The translations under genes were made by a program, and so were the position numbers. A stretch of DNA of 64,000 nucleotides from Halobaculum sp. MBLA0143 (GTDB taxonomy: Archaea > Halobacteriota > Halobacteria > Halobacteriales > Haloferacaceae): the NCBI RefSeq assembly GCF_041361465.1, contig NZ_JBGKAC010000001.1, forward strand, positions 2,728,001-2,792,000, given 5' to 3'. Below are positions 36,029-49,018 of the stretch, piece by piece. Position 1 is the stretch's first letter, and the number at the start of each line of letters is the position of its first letter. Under the pieces are notes generated by a model, which was not told the origin of the DNA, ran no database searches, and saw only the letters and a program-made list of their open reading frames with translations.

Positions 36029-39066
<3,038 letters not shown>

Positions 39067-39210
39067 TCACACACCCCAGTCGATTGCTGGGCGCGTGTTC
39101 GACCCTTCCCACCCACGTTCACACGGAGTGGTGCATCGGTCTTGGTTGGGATTCCGGGTAACGCCCTGTCCCGTATAAGGGACACGGTTTCGACCCGGTT
39201 TCCCGCTGAG

Positions 39211-39282
39211 TGGACCCACTGGGATTCGAACCCAGGGCATCCTCCTTGCAAAGGAGGCACTCTACCGCTGAGCTATGGGCCC
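39211..39282 (-). tRNA. tRNA-Ala (UGC)
   Basis: Minus strand: 5' gggcccatagctcagcggt, anticodon stem cctcc/ggagg around loop tttgcaa (anticodon UGC), T-arm gggttcgaatccc, 3' acceptor tgggtcc with discriminator A. CCA not encoded. Located in the 16S–23S spacer, the standard archaeal position. Confidence 0.97.
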
Positions 39283-39293
39283 AACCTCTGACG

Positions 39294-40935
<1,642 letters not shown>

Positions 40936-41094
40936 ACATCAGATACCGTCTTGCGGCGGACCGCAGGGGCGGAATCCTCATCTCTTTCGGATCTGAACAG
41001 TGTCCCGCAGGGGACTTAACCCCTTCGGAACACGTCCGATCCGACCAACGCCCCGTGACCCCGGGGCGCCGGTGTGCGTGTTACCACCGAGGAG

Positions 41095-41300
41095 ACGTTC
41101 GGGTATAAACCCGTCGAACCTCGGTGAGTGGACGACGGCTGCACGGTGGGCGGCCGTCGTCCGGGCTTGCTTCGCATTCCCACCTGAGTGCCCGACGACG
41201 AAGTCGTCGAGCCCGAGCGGGAACGCCGTCGTGCCGGGTCTGCGTCGCACGTCCCGGCGCGACCTTCGCATTCCATTCGAAGGCAGGAGCACTGATAAGC
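41095..41300 (-). promoter_or_regulatory. Candidate tandem rRNA operon promoters
   Basis: Upstream of the 16S processing stem. On the minus strand there is a TATA-like ggtttatacccg at about 41101–41113 and two copies of gaatgcgaag (41170–41179 and 41264–41273, 94 bp apart), a motif similar to elements of multiple rRNA promoters in other haloarchaea. Start sites are not determinable here. Confidence 0.5.
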
Positions 41301-41956
41301 TCGTTGTTTCGTCCCCTCCACGTCATGCGGTTTCACGCCGCGCGAGTATGAACATCCGTGTAGGACAGGAGCCGTTTCGGGGGGAGACCTCCTCTCGGGG
41401 GCGATCGAGAGCGGGCAGGTCGTTGTAGAGTGGGAGAGAGGAGGAACTACGCGAGGGGACAGCTCCGGGAGACGGCTGTACCACCCGCGTAGTGTGCAGG
41501 ACACGGTGACTGTGCCCGGCCCTCGACTCCGGCGACTCACGGTGTCCGGTGTGTGAGGCGGGGAGACCGCTCGTTCTGTGTGTAACACTACAGGAACTGC
41601 TCGTACCGTACTACAGGAACTGCCCGTACGGTGTACGTGGTGGTCTCGTATTGTGTGCGCGGTGCGCGTCCCGTGCGGGCGCGCGGGCCCACGCGCGGGG
41701 CGTGTCTCCGGAGTGAGAGTCGACGGCGTCGACCTGTGGCCCGTCGGAGCCGACAGCGTCGGGCTGTCGGCAGACACCGAGACGGACGGGCGCGTGTAGC
41801 GAGGCTAGGGGTGGACGGGTCGTCCCGCGCGAGTGCCCGGTCACACCGGGTGAGATCACGCGGAGAAGGTGAGTAGCCGTTCGTACGGGCACTGTCCGTT
41901 CCGCCGGCGGGAGGACGGCTGACAGCACTGTCGTCACGAGGTCGCTGGGTGGGTAG
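41300..41956. other. Long upstream spacer without recognisable gene
   Basis: Between the rRNA promoters and the MC1 gene. A short direct repeat tactacaggaactgc occurs twice near 41588 and 41612, and another inverted cgtacggg/cccgtacg pair near 41625 and 41885. Open frames here have no conserved features; I see no gene. Confidence 0.5.
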
Positions 41957-42265
41957 CTACTCCTCTAGGTGTTCGATCCCCTTCTTCGAGACGTTCGCCT
42001 CGGTGATCTCGCCCGGCATCCAGTCGGGCTTGTTGTCCGGTGCCGTCTCCTCCCAGGCCCAGCCGTCGTAGATGTGCACTTTGTCTGTCCCCTTCTCGCG
42101 GAGCCTGAGCTCCGTCTGTTCGGCTGCGTCCTCCGAGCCGGCGGGCTCCAGCCGACGGGCGGCTTTCAACGCCGCCTGTCGCGGCGTGTTCCCGGAGAAC
42201 ACACTGGGCTCGTCCCCATCTCCCTCTCGAAGGGCGAAGTTCCGCTTACCGTCGTCACGTACCAT
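41957..42265 (-). CDS. Archaeal chromosomal protein MC1
   Basis: 102 residues from ATG 42265. Small basic/acidic DNA-bending protein of the MC1 family: MVRDDGKRNFALREGDGDEP, FSGNTPRQAALKAARRLEP, TELRLREKGTDKVHIYDGWAWEE. The first two thirds contain the family's ALR..., TPRQAALKAA and ELRLRE-GT-KVH-Y-GW motifs. It compacts DNA in haloarchaea and some methanogens. The adjacent promoter is well formed: gataaac near 42302–42308 (minus strand gtttatc) and an SD ggagg at about 42274–42278, 8 nt before the ATG; a second TATA (tttataagc, minus strand) lies further up at about 42342–42351. Confidence 0.9.
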   Translation of the reverse strand: MVRDDGKRNFALREGDGDEPSVFSGNTPRQAALKAARRLEPAGSEDAAEQTELRLREKGTDKVHIYDGWAWEETAPDNKPDWMPGEITEANVSKKGIEHLEE

Positions 42266-42341
42266 GGTTTTGCCTCCGTGTGAAACGAACACACACTGGG
42301 GGATAAACGTATCGGGCAAAGTCGTCGCCCTCTTGCGGTTT

Positions 42342-42351
42342 GCTTATAAAG
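42342..42351 (-). promoter_or_regulatory. TATA box of the MC1 gene (distal)
   Basis: Minus strand ctttataagc, about 80 bp upstream of the MC1 ATG. A nearer TATA-like gtttatcc (about 42301–42308) and a GGAGG ribosome-binding site (about 42274–42278) complete a well-shaped promoter region. Confidence 0.5.
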
Positions 42352-42481
42352 TAACTCTGTTTGACAGGCGACGACGACCCAGATGCCGTGTGAGGCGAAC
42401 GGCTACGAGGGGTGTGGGGGCTCGCGCGCGCCCGGACGGCCAAGCGGGACGTTCATACCCACGGCCGTCCGGTCGTCTACC

Positions 42482-43459
42482 GTGTACGCGCTCGAACTCG
42501 TCGGTGAGGAAGACGACTTCGCGGCTGCGGAGGCGGCGACGGCCGCGGCGACGGTCGAACTCGTCGCTCCCGGCCTCGCCGTCGCGCGTGGACTCCGGAC
42601 GGACCGTGTCTCTCGGCTGGCGTACACGCGAACGGCGAGTCGGGTCGTCGGTAGGACGGACGCGGACGTAGAGAGCGTGCGTGCGCTGCTGTCGGCCGCG
42701 GCGTTCGACGACACGGACGCGACGGTCGCCGTCCGCGCCAGAGACGTCCGCGCGACGGCTGGAGTGAGTACGTCGCGCGCCGAACGAGAGCTCGGAGCGG
42801 TGCTCGTCGACCACGGGTTCGGCGTCAACCTGGACGACCCCGACCGAGAGCTTCGCGTCTCGTTCGCGGGCGACACCGCGTTGGTGGGGTGGCTCGTCGC
42901 CGAGTCCGTGCGTGACTTCGGCGAGCGTGCGCCGACGGACCGACCGTTCTTCCAGCCCGGGAGTATGGCACCGCTCGACGCCCGAGCGTACGCCAACCTC
43001 GCGGGCGCCGGACCGGGCCAGACGATCCTCGACCCGATGTGTGGCACCGGCGGTCTGCTGATCGAGGCTGGTCTCGCCGGCAGTCGTGTCGTCGGCGTCG
43101 ACGCACAGACGAAGATGGTCCGTGGCGCACGCCGGAACCTCGGCGCGTACCTAGACGGCGAGTTCGCGCTCGTCCGGGGCGACGGGACGAGCCTCCCGGT
43201 CGCCGCCGACGCGGTCGACGGTGTCGTCGTCGACGCGCCGTACGGCAGACAGTCGAAGGTCGCCGGCCACCGACTCGACGAGCTCGTCGGGGGTGCGCTC
43301 GCCGAGGCGGCCCGCGTCGCCCGCCGCTGTGTGCTCGTCGGCGACCGGGACTGGACGACCTCGGCGGAGGAAGCCGGGTGGAGTGTGCGGGCGACGTTCG
43401 CCCGGCGTGTCCACCGTTCACTCGTGCGTCACGTCCACGTTCTCGACGGGAGCGAGTGA
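42482..43459 (+). CDS. tRNA (guanine(10)-N2)-methyltransferase
   Basis: 325 residues from the GTG at 42482. N-terminal THUMP-like/ferredoxin-like half (about 1–150) with DVRATAGVSTSRAERELG; C-terminal Rossmann methyltransferase with ILDPMCGTGGLLIEAGL (SAM motif I), VVGVDAQTKMVRGARRNL and the catalytic motif VVVDAPYGRQS (D-x-P-Y, used for N2-guanine methylation). This is the archaeal Trm-G10 type that makes m2G10/m22G10. A longer frame from 42383 has a non-conserved leader. Confidence 0.9.
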   Translation: MYALELVGEEDDFAAAEAATAAATVELVAPGLAVARGLRTDRVSRLAYTRTASRVVGRTDADVESVRALLSAAAFDDTDATVAVRARDVRATAGVSTSRAERELGAVLVDHGFGVNLDDPDRELRVSFAGDTALVGWLVAESVRDFGERAPTDRPFFQPGSMAPLDARAYANLAGAGPGQTILDPMCGTGGLLIEAGLAGSRVVGVDAQTKMVRGARRNLGAYLDGEFALVRGDGTSLPVAADAVDGVVVDAPYGRQSKVAGHRLDELVGGALAEAARVARRCVLVGDRDWTTSAEEAGWSVRATFARRVHRSLVRHVHVLDGSE

Positions 43460-43487
43460 GCGAGCCGGTGGTCGCTCGCGGCCGCGC

Positions 43488-44090
43488 TCACTCGACGATC
43501 ACCGTCTCGCCCGCCCGGACCGCGTCGCCGACGGCGACCGTCACGTCCTCGGGGTCGTACTCCGGCGGCAACACGAGATCCGCGCGCGAGCCGAAGGCGA
43601 TGTGACCGGTCCGTTCCCCCCGGGCCAGTTCACCCCCGGCGTCGACGTACGGCGTGATCCGGCGGGCGAACCACCCGGCGATCAGTGCCCCGTCCACGTC
43701 GTCGACGCGGTACTCGAGGCGTTCGTTGCGTTCCGACTCCTTCGAGAACGCCGGTCGGTGACCGCCGTCGCGGTGGTCGAGCCGTTCGACACGGCCGTCG
43801 GTCGGGGCGCGCGTGACGTGAACGTCGAACGGGCTCATGAAGATCCCGACACGCACGCGATCGTCGTCCGTCCGGAGCACGGAGACGTGTCCGTCGGCGG
43901 GCGCGACGACCGCTGCGTCCGGCGTCGTCCGTTCGGGGTCGCGGAAGAACCAGACGACGAAGCCGGCGACGGCCAGCGAGACGGCAGCCAGGGGCGGCGC
44001 GAACGGGACAGATACGAGTGCGACCGCGAGCACCGGCGTCGCCCACCGTCGCACCCCCGGAGCGAACCGCGTGGTGAAGCTCGTGTCCAT
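43488..44090 (-). CDS. asd: Archaetidylserine decarboxylase (PSD-related)
   Basis: 200 residues. One or two N-terminal membrane helices (ATPVLAVALVSVPFAPPLAAVSLAVAGFVVWFFRDPERTTP), then the PSD core: FFRDPERTTP, VVAPADGHVSV, RVGIFMSPFDVHVTRAP and FGSRADLVLP. The Gly-Ser in AFGSR is the self-cleavage site that leaves a pyruvoyl group. It decarboxylates archaetidylserine to archaetidylethanolamine in the membrane. It is 4 bp downstream of the rfcC gene on the same strand. Confidence 0.85.
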   Translation of the reverse strand: MDTSFTTRFAPGVRRWATPVLAVALVSVPFAPPLAAVSLAVAGFVVWFFRDPERTTPDAAVVAPADGHVSVLRTDDDRVRVGIFMSPFDVHVTRAPTDGRVERLDHRDGGHRPAFSKESERNERLEYRVDDVDGALIAGWFARRITPYVDAGGELARGERTGHIAFGSRADLVLPPEYDPEDVTVAVGDAVRAGETVIVE

Positions 44091-44094
44091 CGGC

Positions 44095-45138
44095 TCAGGC
44101 GGACGCTGTCAGCTCCTGGTCGAGCGACCGACGCCCGGCAGCCCACGACGTGAGGAGGTGGGTGAGGTGGAGTCGGTCGTCGGTGCCACGCGCCATCGTG
44201 AGGTCTACCTCGCCCGCGAGGGCGTGGAGCCGGGCGGCGCCGTCCGCGCCGATCTCGGAACTGCTGCGGGAGACGCGCAACAGCTCTCGCAGCAGTGTGT
44301 CCCCGTCGAACCCCTCCTCGTACAACAGATCGTCCAGTGTGTCGCGAGCCGCGCGCACGTCGCCGCCACGGGCGTCCAACAGCGCTCCGCGGAGGTCGTC
44401 GTCGACGCCGACGCTGTCGAGCGTCTCGTAGGCCGTCTGCATCGTGATCTCGTCGTGTTCGACGGCGGTCGCCTGTGCCGACAGGATCGCCCGGCGGAGG
44501 TCGCCGCCGGCGGCGCTGGCGACGAACTCCAGCCCCTCCGACTCCACAGACACCGCCTCGCGGTCGCAGATGGCGGCGAGCACGTCGATCACCTCGTCCG
44601 TCGTCGGCGCCCGCACGGGGACGGGGAAACACCGCGACCGGATCGGCGGGATCAGCTTCGACGGCTGCCGGGTGACGATGGCGAACTGTGTCGTCCGGTG
44701 GTACTGCTCCATCACTCGTCGCAGTGCCTGTTGGAAGTCCTCGCGGATCGCCTCCGCGTTGTCGAGTACGACCGTCTTGTACTCGCCCGCGACGGGCGCG
44801 TTCGCGGCCGACTCCTTCAGAACGTGGTTCACCATGTCTCGCTTGGGCATCGACGACCGACCGGCGAGGAAGGGGGCGAAACGGGGGTCCTCGCGGATCT
44901 CCTTCTTCGTCCGGTCGAAGAAGTCCGCGACGTTGATCTCGACGAGGTCGGCGTCCGGATTCTCGTGGGCCGCGTCGGCGAGCGCACGAACCCCGGCGGT
45001 CTTCCCCACCCCCGACGGTCCGTGGACGACGAGGTTCATCGGCTCGTCGACCGCGCGCTCCAACCGCTCGCGGAGACTGTCCTGCGGGAGTTCCGCCAGT
45101 GACGGTGCGTGTCGCTCCGTCCAGGTCGGCCCGTCCAT
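44095..45138 (-). CDS. rfcC: Replication factor C small subunit (RfcC type)
   Basis: 347 residues from ATG 45138. AAA+ clamp-loader subunit: Walker A GPSGVGKTAGVRAL, Walker B in VVLDNAEAI, SRC motif PPIRSRCFPVPV, and a C-terminal collar domain. The Walker B Glu (normally DEAD/DEAE) is replaced by Asn here (DNAE), so this subunit may not hydrolyse ATP well. Haloarchaea have up to three RFC genes of which RfcC is the divergent one. A box ttcatactc at about 26–30 bp before the ATG may be its promoter. Confidence 0.85.
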   Translation of the reverse strand: MDGPTWTERHAPSLAELPQDSLRERLERAVDEPMNLVVHGPSGVGKTAGVRALADAAHENPDADLVEINVADFFDRTKKEIREDPRFAPFLAGRSSMPKRDMVNHVLKESAANAPVAGEYKTVVLDNAEAIREDFQQALRRVMEQYHRTTQFAIVTRQPSKLIPPIRSRCFPVPVRAPTTDEVIDVLAAICDREAVSVESEGLEFVASAAGGDLRRAILSAQATAVEHDEITMQTAYETLDSVGVDDDLRGALLDARGGDVRAARDTLDDLLYEEGFDGDTLLRELLRVSRSSSEIGADGAARLHALAGEVDLTMARGTDDRLHLTHLLTSWAAGRRSLDQELTASA

Positions 45139-45203
45139 CTCTGTGGGCCGTACAGGCGCCGCGAGTATGAACCTGGCCGTTCCGTCGGTCCGGAGAGTCG
45201 GCG

Positions 45204-46382
45204 TCAGTCCTCGGGAGAGTCCCACGCCTCCGGCATCTCGATGACGTACCGGCCGTCCTCGCGCAGTGAGATGATGAACTCCTCGCGGTCGTACAGTTCG
45301 ACGAGATTCAGCTCGTACTCTCCCGGGCGGACGATCCGGATCGACTCGAACTGGTCGTTGAGCTCCTCTCGCATCCGCTCGAACTCCGAGTCGACGACCG
45401 GCTCCTGTGTCTCGTCCGGCCGTGAGGCTGCCGGTGTCGAGTCGGGACTGGCGTCGGATCCCGTGTCGGATGTGGCGCCCGATTCCGCGGGAGTCGTGTC
45501 GGGTTCCGTCGCCGGTGCACTGCCGGACTCCGGGTCGGAACCGTCGTCGCGGTACTCCGGGAGTTCGTCGCCGGAGACGATCGCCGAGCGGGCGTCGGCC
45601 TGCGCGGTGTCCTCGACGCTCGGGTCGCCGCCGTCGTCCCGGGCGGACGGAGCGGGGTCCGTCTCGACATCTGCGTGTGGACGGTCACCCGTCACCGAAC
45701 CCGGCCGGTCCGGTGAGGTGTTCGACTCCTGGGACGTGTTGCCCTCGGTGTCCGTCTGTGGTGTCTCCCGGGTCTCTCGCGTCTCGGATGTCCCGCGTGT
45801 CTCGTGCGTTTCCGGTGTCTCGGATGTTCCGCGTGTCTCTCGCGTCTTCTCCGTCTCGCGTCGGCGCTGACGGTCGTCGTCGAGCGTTGGCTCTCCGGCA
45901 GAGCCCGTCTTGTCGTGGGCGTCCGGGGGTGTCGTCGACGCAGTGTCGGGCCAGTCGTGGGACTCGAACGGGTCGTCCGTGTCGACACTGGAGTCGGTGG
46001 AGGTGGTGCGGTCGGAGTCGACTGGGTCGGGCGAGTTGGTGGTGGTCCGTTCGGTCGGGTCGGGCGAGTCGGTGGTAGTCCGTTCGGTCGGGTCGGGCGA
46101 GTTGGTGGTGGTCCGTTCGGTCGGGTCGGGCGAGTTGGTGGTGGTCCGTTCGGTCGGGTCGGGCGAGTTGGTGGTGGTCCGTTCGGTCGGGTCGGGCGAG
46201 TCGGTGGTGGTCCGTTCGGTCGGGTCGGAGCCACCTCGGGTCTCGCTCTCGCCTTCGGCGGTGTCCGCTCCGGACGACGGGTCGAACTTGAACTTGTTAC
46301 CCCCACAGTCCGGGCAGCCCGACAACATCTCCTTCGAGCCGTCGGGGAACGTTCGCCCGCAGTTCGTGCATTCGTGAGGCAT
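45204..46382 (-). CDS. oapC: OapC-like zinc-ribbon protein with 11-residue repeats
   Basis: 392 residues. N-terminal zinc ribbon (C5, C8, C23, C26; HECTNCGRTF ... GCPDCGG). After this, six tandem 11-residue repeats DPTERTTT(N/D)SP (about 51–118), then a long, disordered acidic/Thr-rich region, and a folded C-terminal domain (about 325–385: LNDQFESIRIVRPGEYELNLVELYDREEFIISL). In haloarchaea OapC is encoded with OapA and OapB next to the main origin. Its role is not established. Confidence 0.85.
   Translation of the reverse strand: MPHECTNCGRTFPDGSKEMLSGCPDCGGNKFKFDPSSGADTAEGESETRGGSDPTERTTTDSPDPTERTTTNSPDPTERTTTNSPDPTERTTTNSPDPTERTTTDSPDPTERTTTNSPDPVDSDRTTSTDSSVDTDDPFESHDWPDTASTTPPDAHDKTGSAGEPTLDDDRQRRRETEKTRETRGTSETPETHETRGTSETRETRETPQTDTEGNTSQESNTSPDRPGSVTGDRPHADVETDPAPSARDDGGDPSVEDTAQADARSAIVSGDELPEYRDDGSDPESGSAPATEPDTTPAESGATSDTGSDASPDSTPAASRPDETQEPVVDSEFERMREELNDQFESIRIVRPGEYELNLVELYDREEFIISLREDGRYVIEMPEAWDSPED
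46020..46230. repeat. 33-bp tandem repeat within oapC (about six copies)
   Basis: Units contain gttggtggtggtccgttcggtcgggtcgggcga with small changes; each codes for DPTERTTTNSP or DPTERTTTDSP in the oapC reading frame. Copy number is likely variable among strains. Confidence 0.85.
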
Positions 46383-46556
46383 GTTATGCGTTGAGTTGCG
46401 ACATCTTGCTCGTGGGTGTGGGGTGGTTCAGTCGTCGTGTCTGCGTCCGCGTTCGTCCGGGATGTTCCCGTCGTCGTCTTCGGGTTCGTCCGGAGCGGGT
46501 TCGTGTTCGTCCGGAGCGGGTTCGTGTTCGTCCGAGCCGTCCGCGTCGCCGGTCGT

Positions 46557-46952
46557 CTACTTCCGGGAGACGAGTGTGCTGATGAAGTCCTCGTCTTTCT
46601 CGATGGTCTCGATCTGGTTCGCCGGACCGATCACGGTGAGCTTGTTTCCCTCCGTCTCGGAGCCGGTGAGTCGGCTGATGAACCCGCCCGAGGAACTGCT
46701 GGGGCGTGGGTACGTCTCGATCTCGATTCCCGAGAAGTCGTCCGGACTGATCTCCGTCATCGTCACCTCGATCAGCCGCGACTCCTCGTCGGGCGTCAGC
46801 CCCTCCTCCAAGACGACGATGTCGCCGTCGCGGACGGAGTCTAAGATCAGCCGGATCTTCTCCATCGAGGTCAGACCGTCCATCCGGGCTCCGCTGATCA
46901 AGTCCATCCGGACACCGTCTGCCTCGCCGTCGTGCGTGGTTGCCTCTGCCAT
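46557..46952 (-). CDS. oapB: OapB (DUF2073 family)
   Basis: 131 residues. DUF2073 protein: MDGLTSMEKIRLILDSVRDGDIVVLEEGLTPDEESRLIEVTMTEI, DDFSGIEIETYPRP, and LTVIGPANQIETIEKDEDFISTLVSRK. Located between oapC and oapA, 6 bp downstream of oapA. Function unknown; its partner is probably the GTPase OapA. Confidence 0.9.
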   Translation of the reverse strand: MAEATTHDGEADGVRMDLISGARMDGLTSMEKIRLILDSVRDGDIVVLEEGLTPDEESRLIEVTMTEISPDDFSGIEIETYPRPSSSSGGFISRLTGSETEGNKLTVIGPANQIETIEKDEDFISTLVSRK

Positions 46953-46958
46953 ACTGTC

Positions 46959-47600
46959 TCACCCGAAGTACTCTGCGATCTTCTCGTACACTTCGTCCAT
47001 GTTGTCCCCCTCCAGCGCCGAGAGCGGGACCGTCTCGTGTTGCGGGAAGGCGTCCGAGACCCGCTTGACGTCCGCGTCGCTCAAGTCCGTCTTGTTGGCG
47101 AAGATGAGCACCGGGAGCTCCTGGCTCTCGATGATCCCGACGAGCATCGTGTTCACCTGCGTGAACGGGTCGTTCGTGCTGTCGAGCACGTACACGACCC
47201 CGTCGACGTCCTCCCGGAGCCAGTGCATCGCCTCGGCGACGCCTTCCGTCGCCTCCCGGGACCGCTTGACGGCGTCGTCTTTCTCCATGTCGTGGTCGAG
47301 GAACTCCTTGTAGTCCACCTTCGTCGCTACCCCGGGGGTGTCGACGATGTCGATGGTGACTGTCTTCCCGTTCCGTTCGATCGTCACGTCCTCCTTCCGA
47401 CGAGCGCGTCGTGTCTCGTGTGGGATGTGACTCTCCGGCCCGACCGCGTCTCCGGTCCAGTCGCGGGCGATCCGGTTCGCCAGTGTGGTCTTTCCGGCGT
47501 TCGGCGGTCCGTAGATTCCGATCCGTTTCGGCTCGGACTCCGAGAACAACCGGTCTGTGACCCGTGAGATACTGTCTCTGAGATTCGTGAGCAGACCCAT
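46959..47600 (-). CDS. oapA: OapA, Era-like GTP-binding protein
   Basis: 213 residues from ATG 47600 (MGLLTNLRDSISRVTDRL). GTPase with G1 GPPNAGKTT (about 26–34), G3 DTPG in TIDIVDTPGVATKV, G4 NKTD in LIFANKTDLSD and G5 near VPLSALEGD. The conserved context oapA–oapB–oapC next to orc1 marks the haloarchaeal oriC1. It may link origin function or ribosome state to GTP, but the role is unproven. First gene of the oap operon, reading away from the origin. Confidence 0.9.
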   Translation of the reverse strand: MGLLTNLRDSISRVTDRLFSESEPKRIGIYGPPNAGKTTLANRIARDWTGDAVGPESHIPHETRRARRKEDVTIERNGKTVTIDIVDTPGVATKVDYKEFLDHDMEKDDAVKRSREATEGVAEAMHWLREDVDGVVYVLDSTNDPFTQVNTMLVGIIESQELPVLIFANKTDLSDADVKRVSDAFPQHETVPLSALEGDNMDEVYEKIAEYFG

Positions 47601-47793
47601 TCTGACCTCCGCCTCCCTTCCCGTGGATGGCGTTGTCGGCACAAGCCCGCCACGTCACTTAAACACTACGTCGGTCCGAACCACCGGGCGGAGGATTCGG
47701 GCGGATCACGGCCTCGAACACCGACGCTGGGCGACTGGGACAGTCTGTACAGAGTCTTGCGGTGGGTGTGGGTTCTGGGGGTGAGACGGATTC

Positions 47794-47920
47794 GGCTGGT
47801 AGTAGAGGTGGACTCGGCTGGTAGTAGAGGTGGACTCGGCTGGTAGTAGAGGTGGACTCGGCTGGTAGTAGAGGTAAGCTCGGATAGTAGTGGAGGTGGA
47901 CTCGGCTAGTGGTAGGAGCG
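47794..47920. repeat. 22-bp tandem repeat in the origin region
   Basis: About five units of ggctggtagtagaggtggac (22 bp with tc), the last two diverged. Frames across them are shadows, not genes. Confidence 0.85.
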
Positions 47921-48039
47921 GGATCTGGCAGTGGGACGAGGTCGAGCGGGTGAGGAGTAGACGGGCAGCGTGGAGCGCGGAACACGGAGCACGGGTCACA
48001 GGGTACAGAGTACGGGGCACAGGGCACGGGGTACGGAGC

Positions 48040-48125
48040 ATCGAATTCTATATAGCGTATATACTCGTGTGTTGTCTATTACTACTGGGTGACGAGCGAG
48101 CTATTAGCATAGTTTTACTCTGAGT
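48040..48125. other. AT-rich stretch, candidate DNA unwinding element
   Basis: One of the few strongly AT-rich stretches in this GC-rich window, with ctatatagcgtatatact and gagtatatactcgacg. It lies about 55 bp left of the first ORB. A second, milder AT-rich patch (gataataaaaccttctacat) lies between the ORBs at about 48343–48372. Confidence 0.55.
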
Positions 48126-48180
48126 ATATACTCGACGACTGTAGCCGTACCACTCTGTAGTCGGCGTAGTGGACGAGAGA

Positions 48181-48208
48181 ACCCCCCCACCCCATCGTTT
48201 CGAGTGGA
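48181..48208 (-). other. Origin recognition box (left arm)
   Basis: Reads on the minus strand tccactcgaaacgatggggt followed by a run of seven G and a final a/t pair, a form of the haloarchaeal ORB with a G-string. It is the exact reverse complement of 48413–48440. Confidence 0.8.
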
Positions 48209-48412
48209 AGCGGAGGACGGTGGGGGCGGTGGTGAGCGTTGAGCGGAAGTAGTGCGTAAGACACAGCTGCCGCGTACAGCACAACAACCACGACACGACA
48301 GAAAAGAACCGGTTGCTGTGTCGTGCGGGTATGGTTAGTTGACGTGGATAATAAAACCTTCTACATACAGATACCCCCCTGGGGGGAGGGGGGACCCCCT
48401 CCGACTCCCGTC

Positions 48413-48440
48413 TCCACTCGAAACGATGGGGTGGGGGGGT
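48413..48440 (+). other. Origin recognition box (right arm)
   Basis: Reads tccactcgaaacgatggggt followed by seven G. Exact inverted copy of the left box at 48181–48208, giving two ORBs in opposite orientation, as expected for Orc1 binding. Confidence 0.8.
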
Positions 48441-48449
48441 CTCCCCCGA

Positions 48450-48560
48450 CCACTTCGAGTCGAACGGCCGGCGACGGCTCCACTTCGACTCGAACACCAC
48501 GGGCGAGGACCGGTTTCCAGTCGAACTGCACCACTCCCGATCGGTTCGACTCGAACCGCT
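48450..48560 (+). other. Further ORB-like boxes near orc1
   Basis: Four shorter boxes sharing (t)tcga-tcgaac: ccacttcgagtcgaacgg, ccacttcgactcgaacac, tttccagtcgaactgcac and ggttcgactcgaaccg. They may be weaker binding sites for Orc1/Cdc6. Confidence 0.55.
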
Positions 48561-49018
48561 CCCCCGAGCTCGGTTACCCCGAACCCCAGTCGGGGTGACG
48601 AGATCGACTAACTTCGTGCGGCAGCACCGGCCGCCGCCACGCTCTCGTTCGGCTCACTCCTCCGGCTCGCTCTACTCCGTCTCCGCTGGCCTCGAGGTCG
48701 GCGACGTGTTGTGACCGACGTTCCTCCGCCCTCGGTTCTCTCACCTCCAGTCTCTCTCGCGATCGCTCTGTCCGCGCCGTCCCTCCCCTCTCTGCCGTGG
48801 CCCGCCGTCTCTGCCGTCCACTCGAACGATAGATCCGTTCCGACCTCGGCCTGTTGGATGGAAAGGCTTTTTACCCGGCTATTCGTCTATTTCGTTTGCA
48901 TCAATTGGAGCGGGGTCGGGGCCCGTCTAGACGAGAATCGGCTCGTGAAGGGTACAAGACTCCGTTCTCTCCGGCAGAGTGGGTGATCTCCACCCGAAAC
49001 AGAGGGGTAACGACGCGT

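Larger units (their letters stand above)
47601..49018. other. Replication origin region (oriC1), gene-free
   Basis: 1.4 kb between the divergent oapA and orc1 genes with no real gene. It contains, from left to right, 22-bp tandem repeats (47794–47920), an AT-rich stretch (48040–48125) with ctatatagcgtatatac and gagtatatactc, a perfect 28-bp inverted repeat carrying G-rich origin recognition boxes (48181–48208 and 48413–48440), and four further ORB-like boxes ending in tcgaac (about 48450–48560). Confidence 0.85.

Noticed and set aside
41016-41937. Several long frames upstream of the rRNA operon
   Set aside because: Low-complexity Arg/Ser/Thr/Pro composition typical of antisense frames in GC-rich DNA; no conserved motif.
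41957-42319. Longer MC1 start at 42319
   Set aside because: Adds a non-conserved leader; the ATG at 42265 has an SD at the right distance and the family's N-terminus.
47706-48041. Tyr/Pro/Ser-rich frames in the 22-bp repeats next to oapA
   Set aside because: Repeat-driven open frames in the origin region without a start site or known domain.
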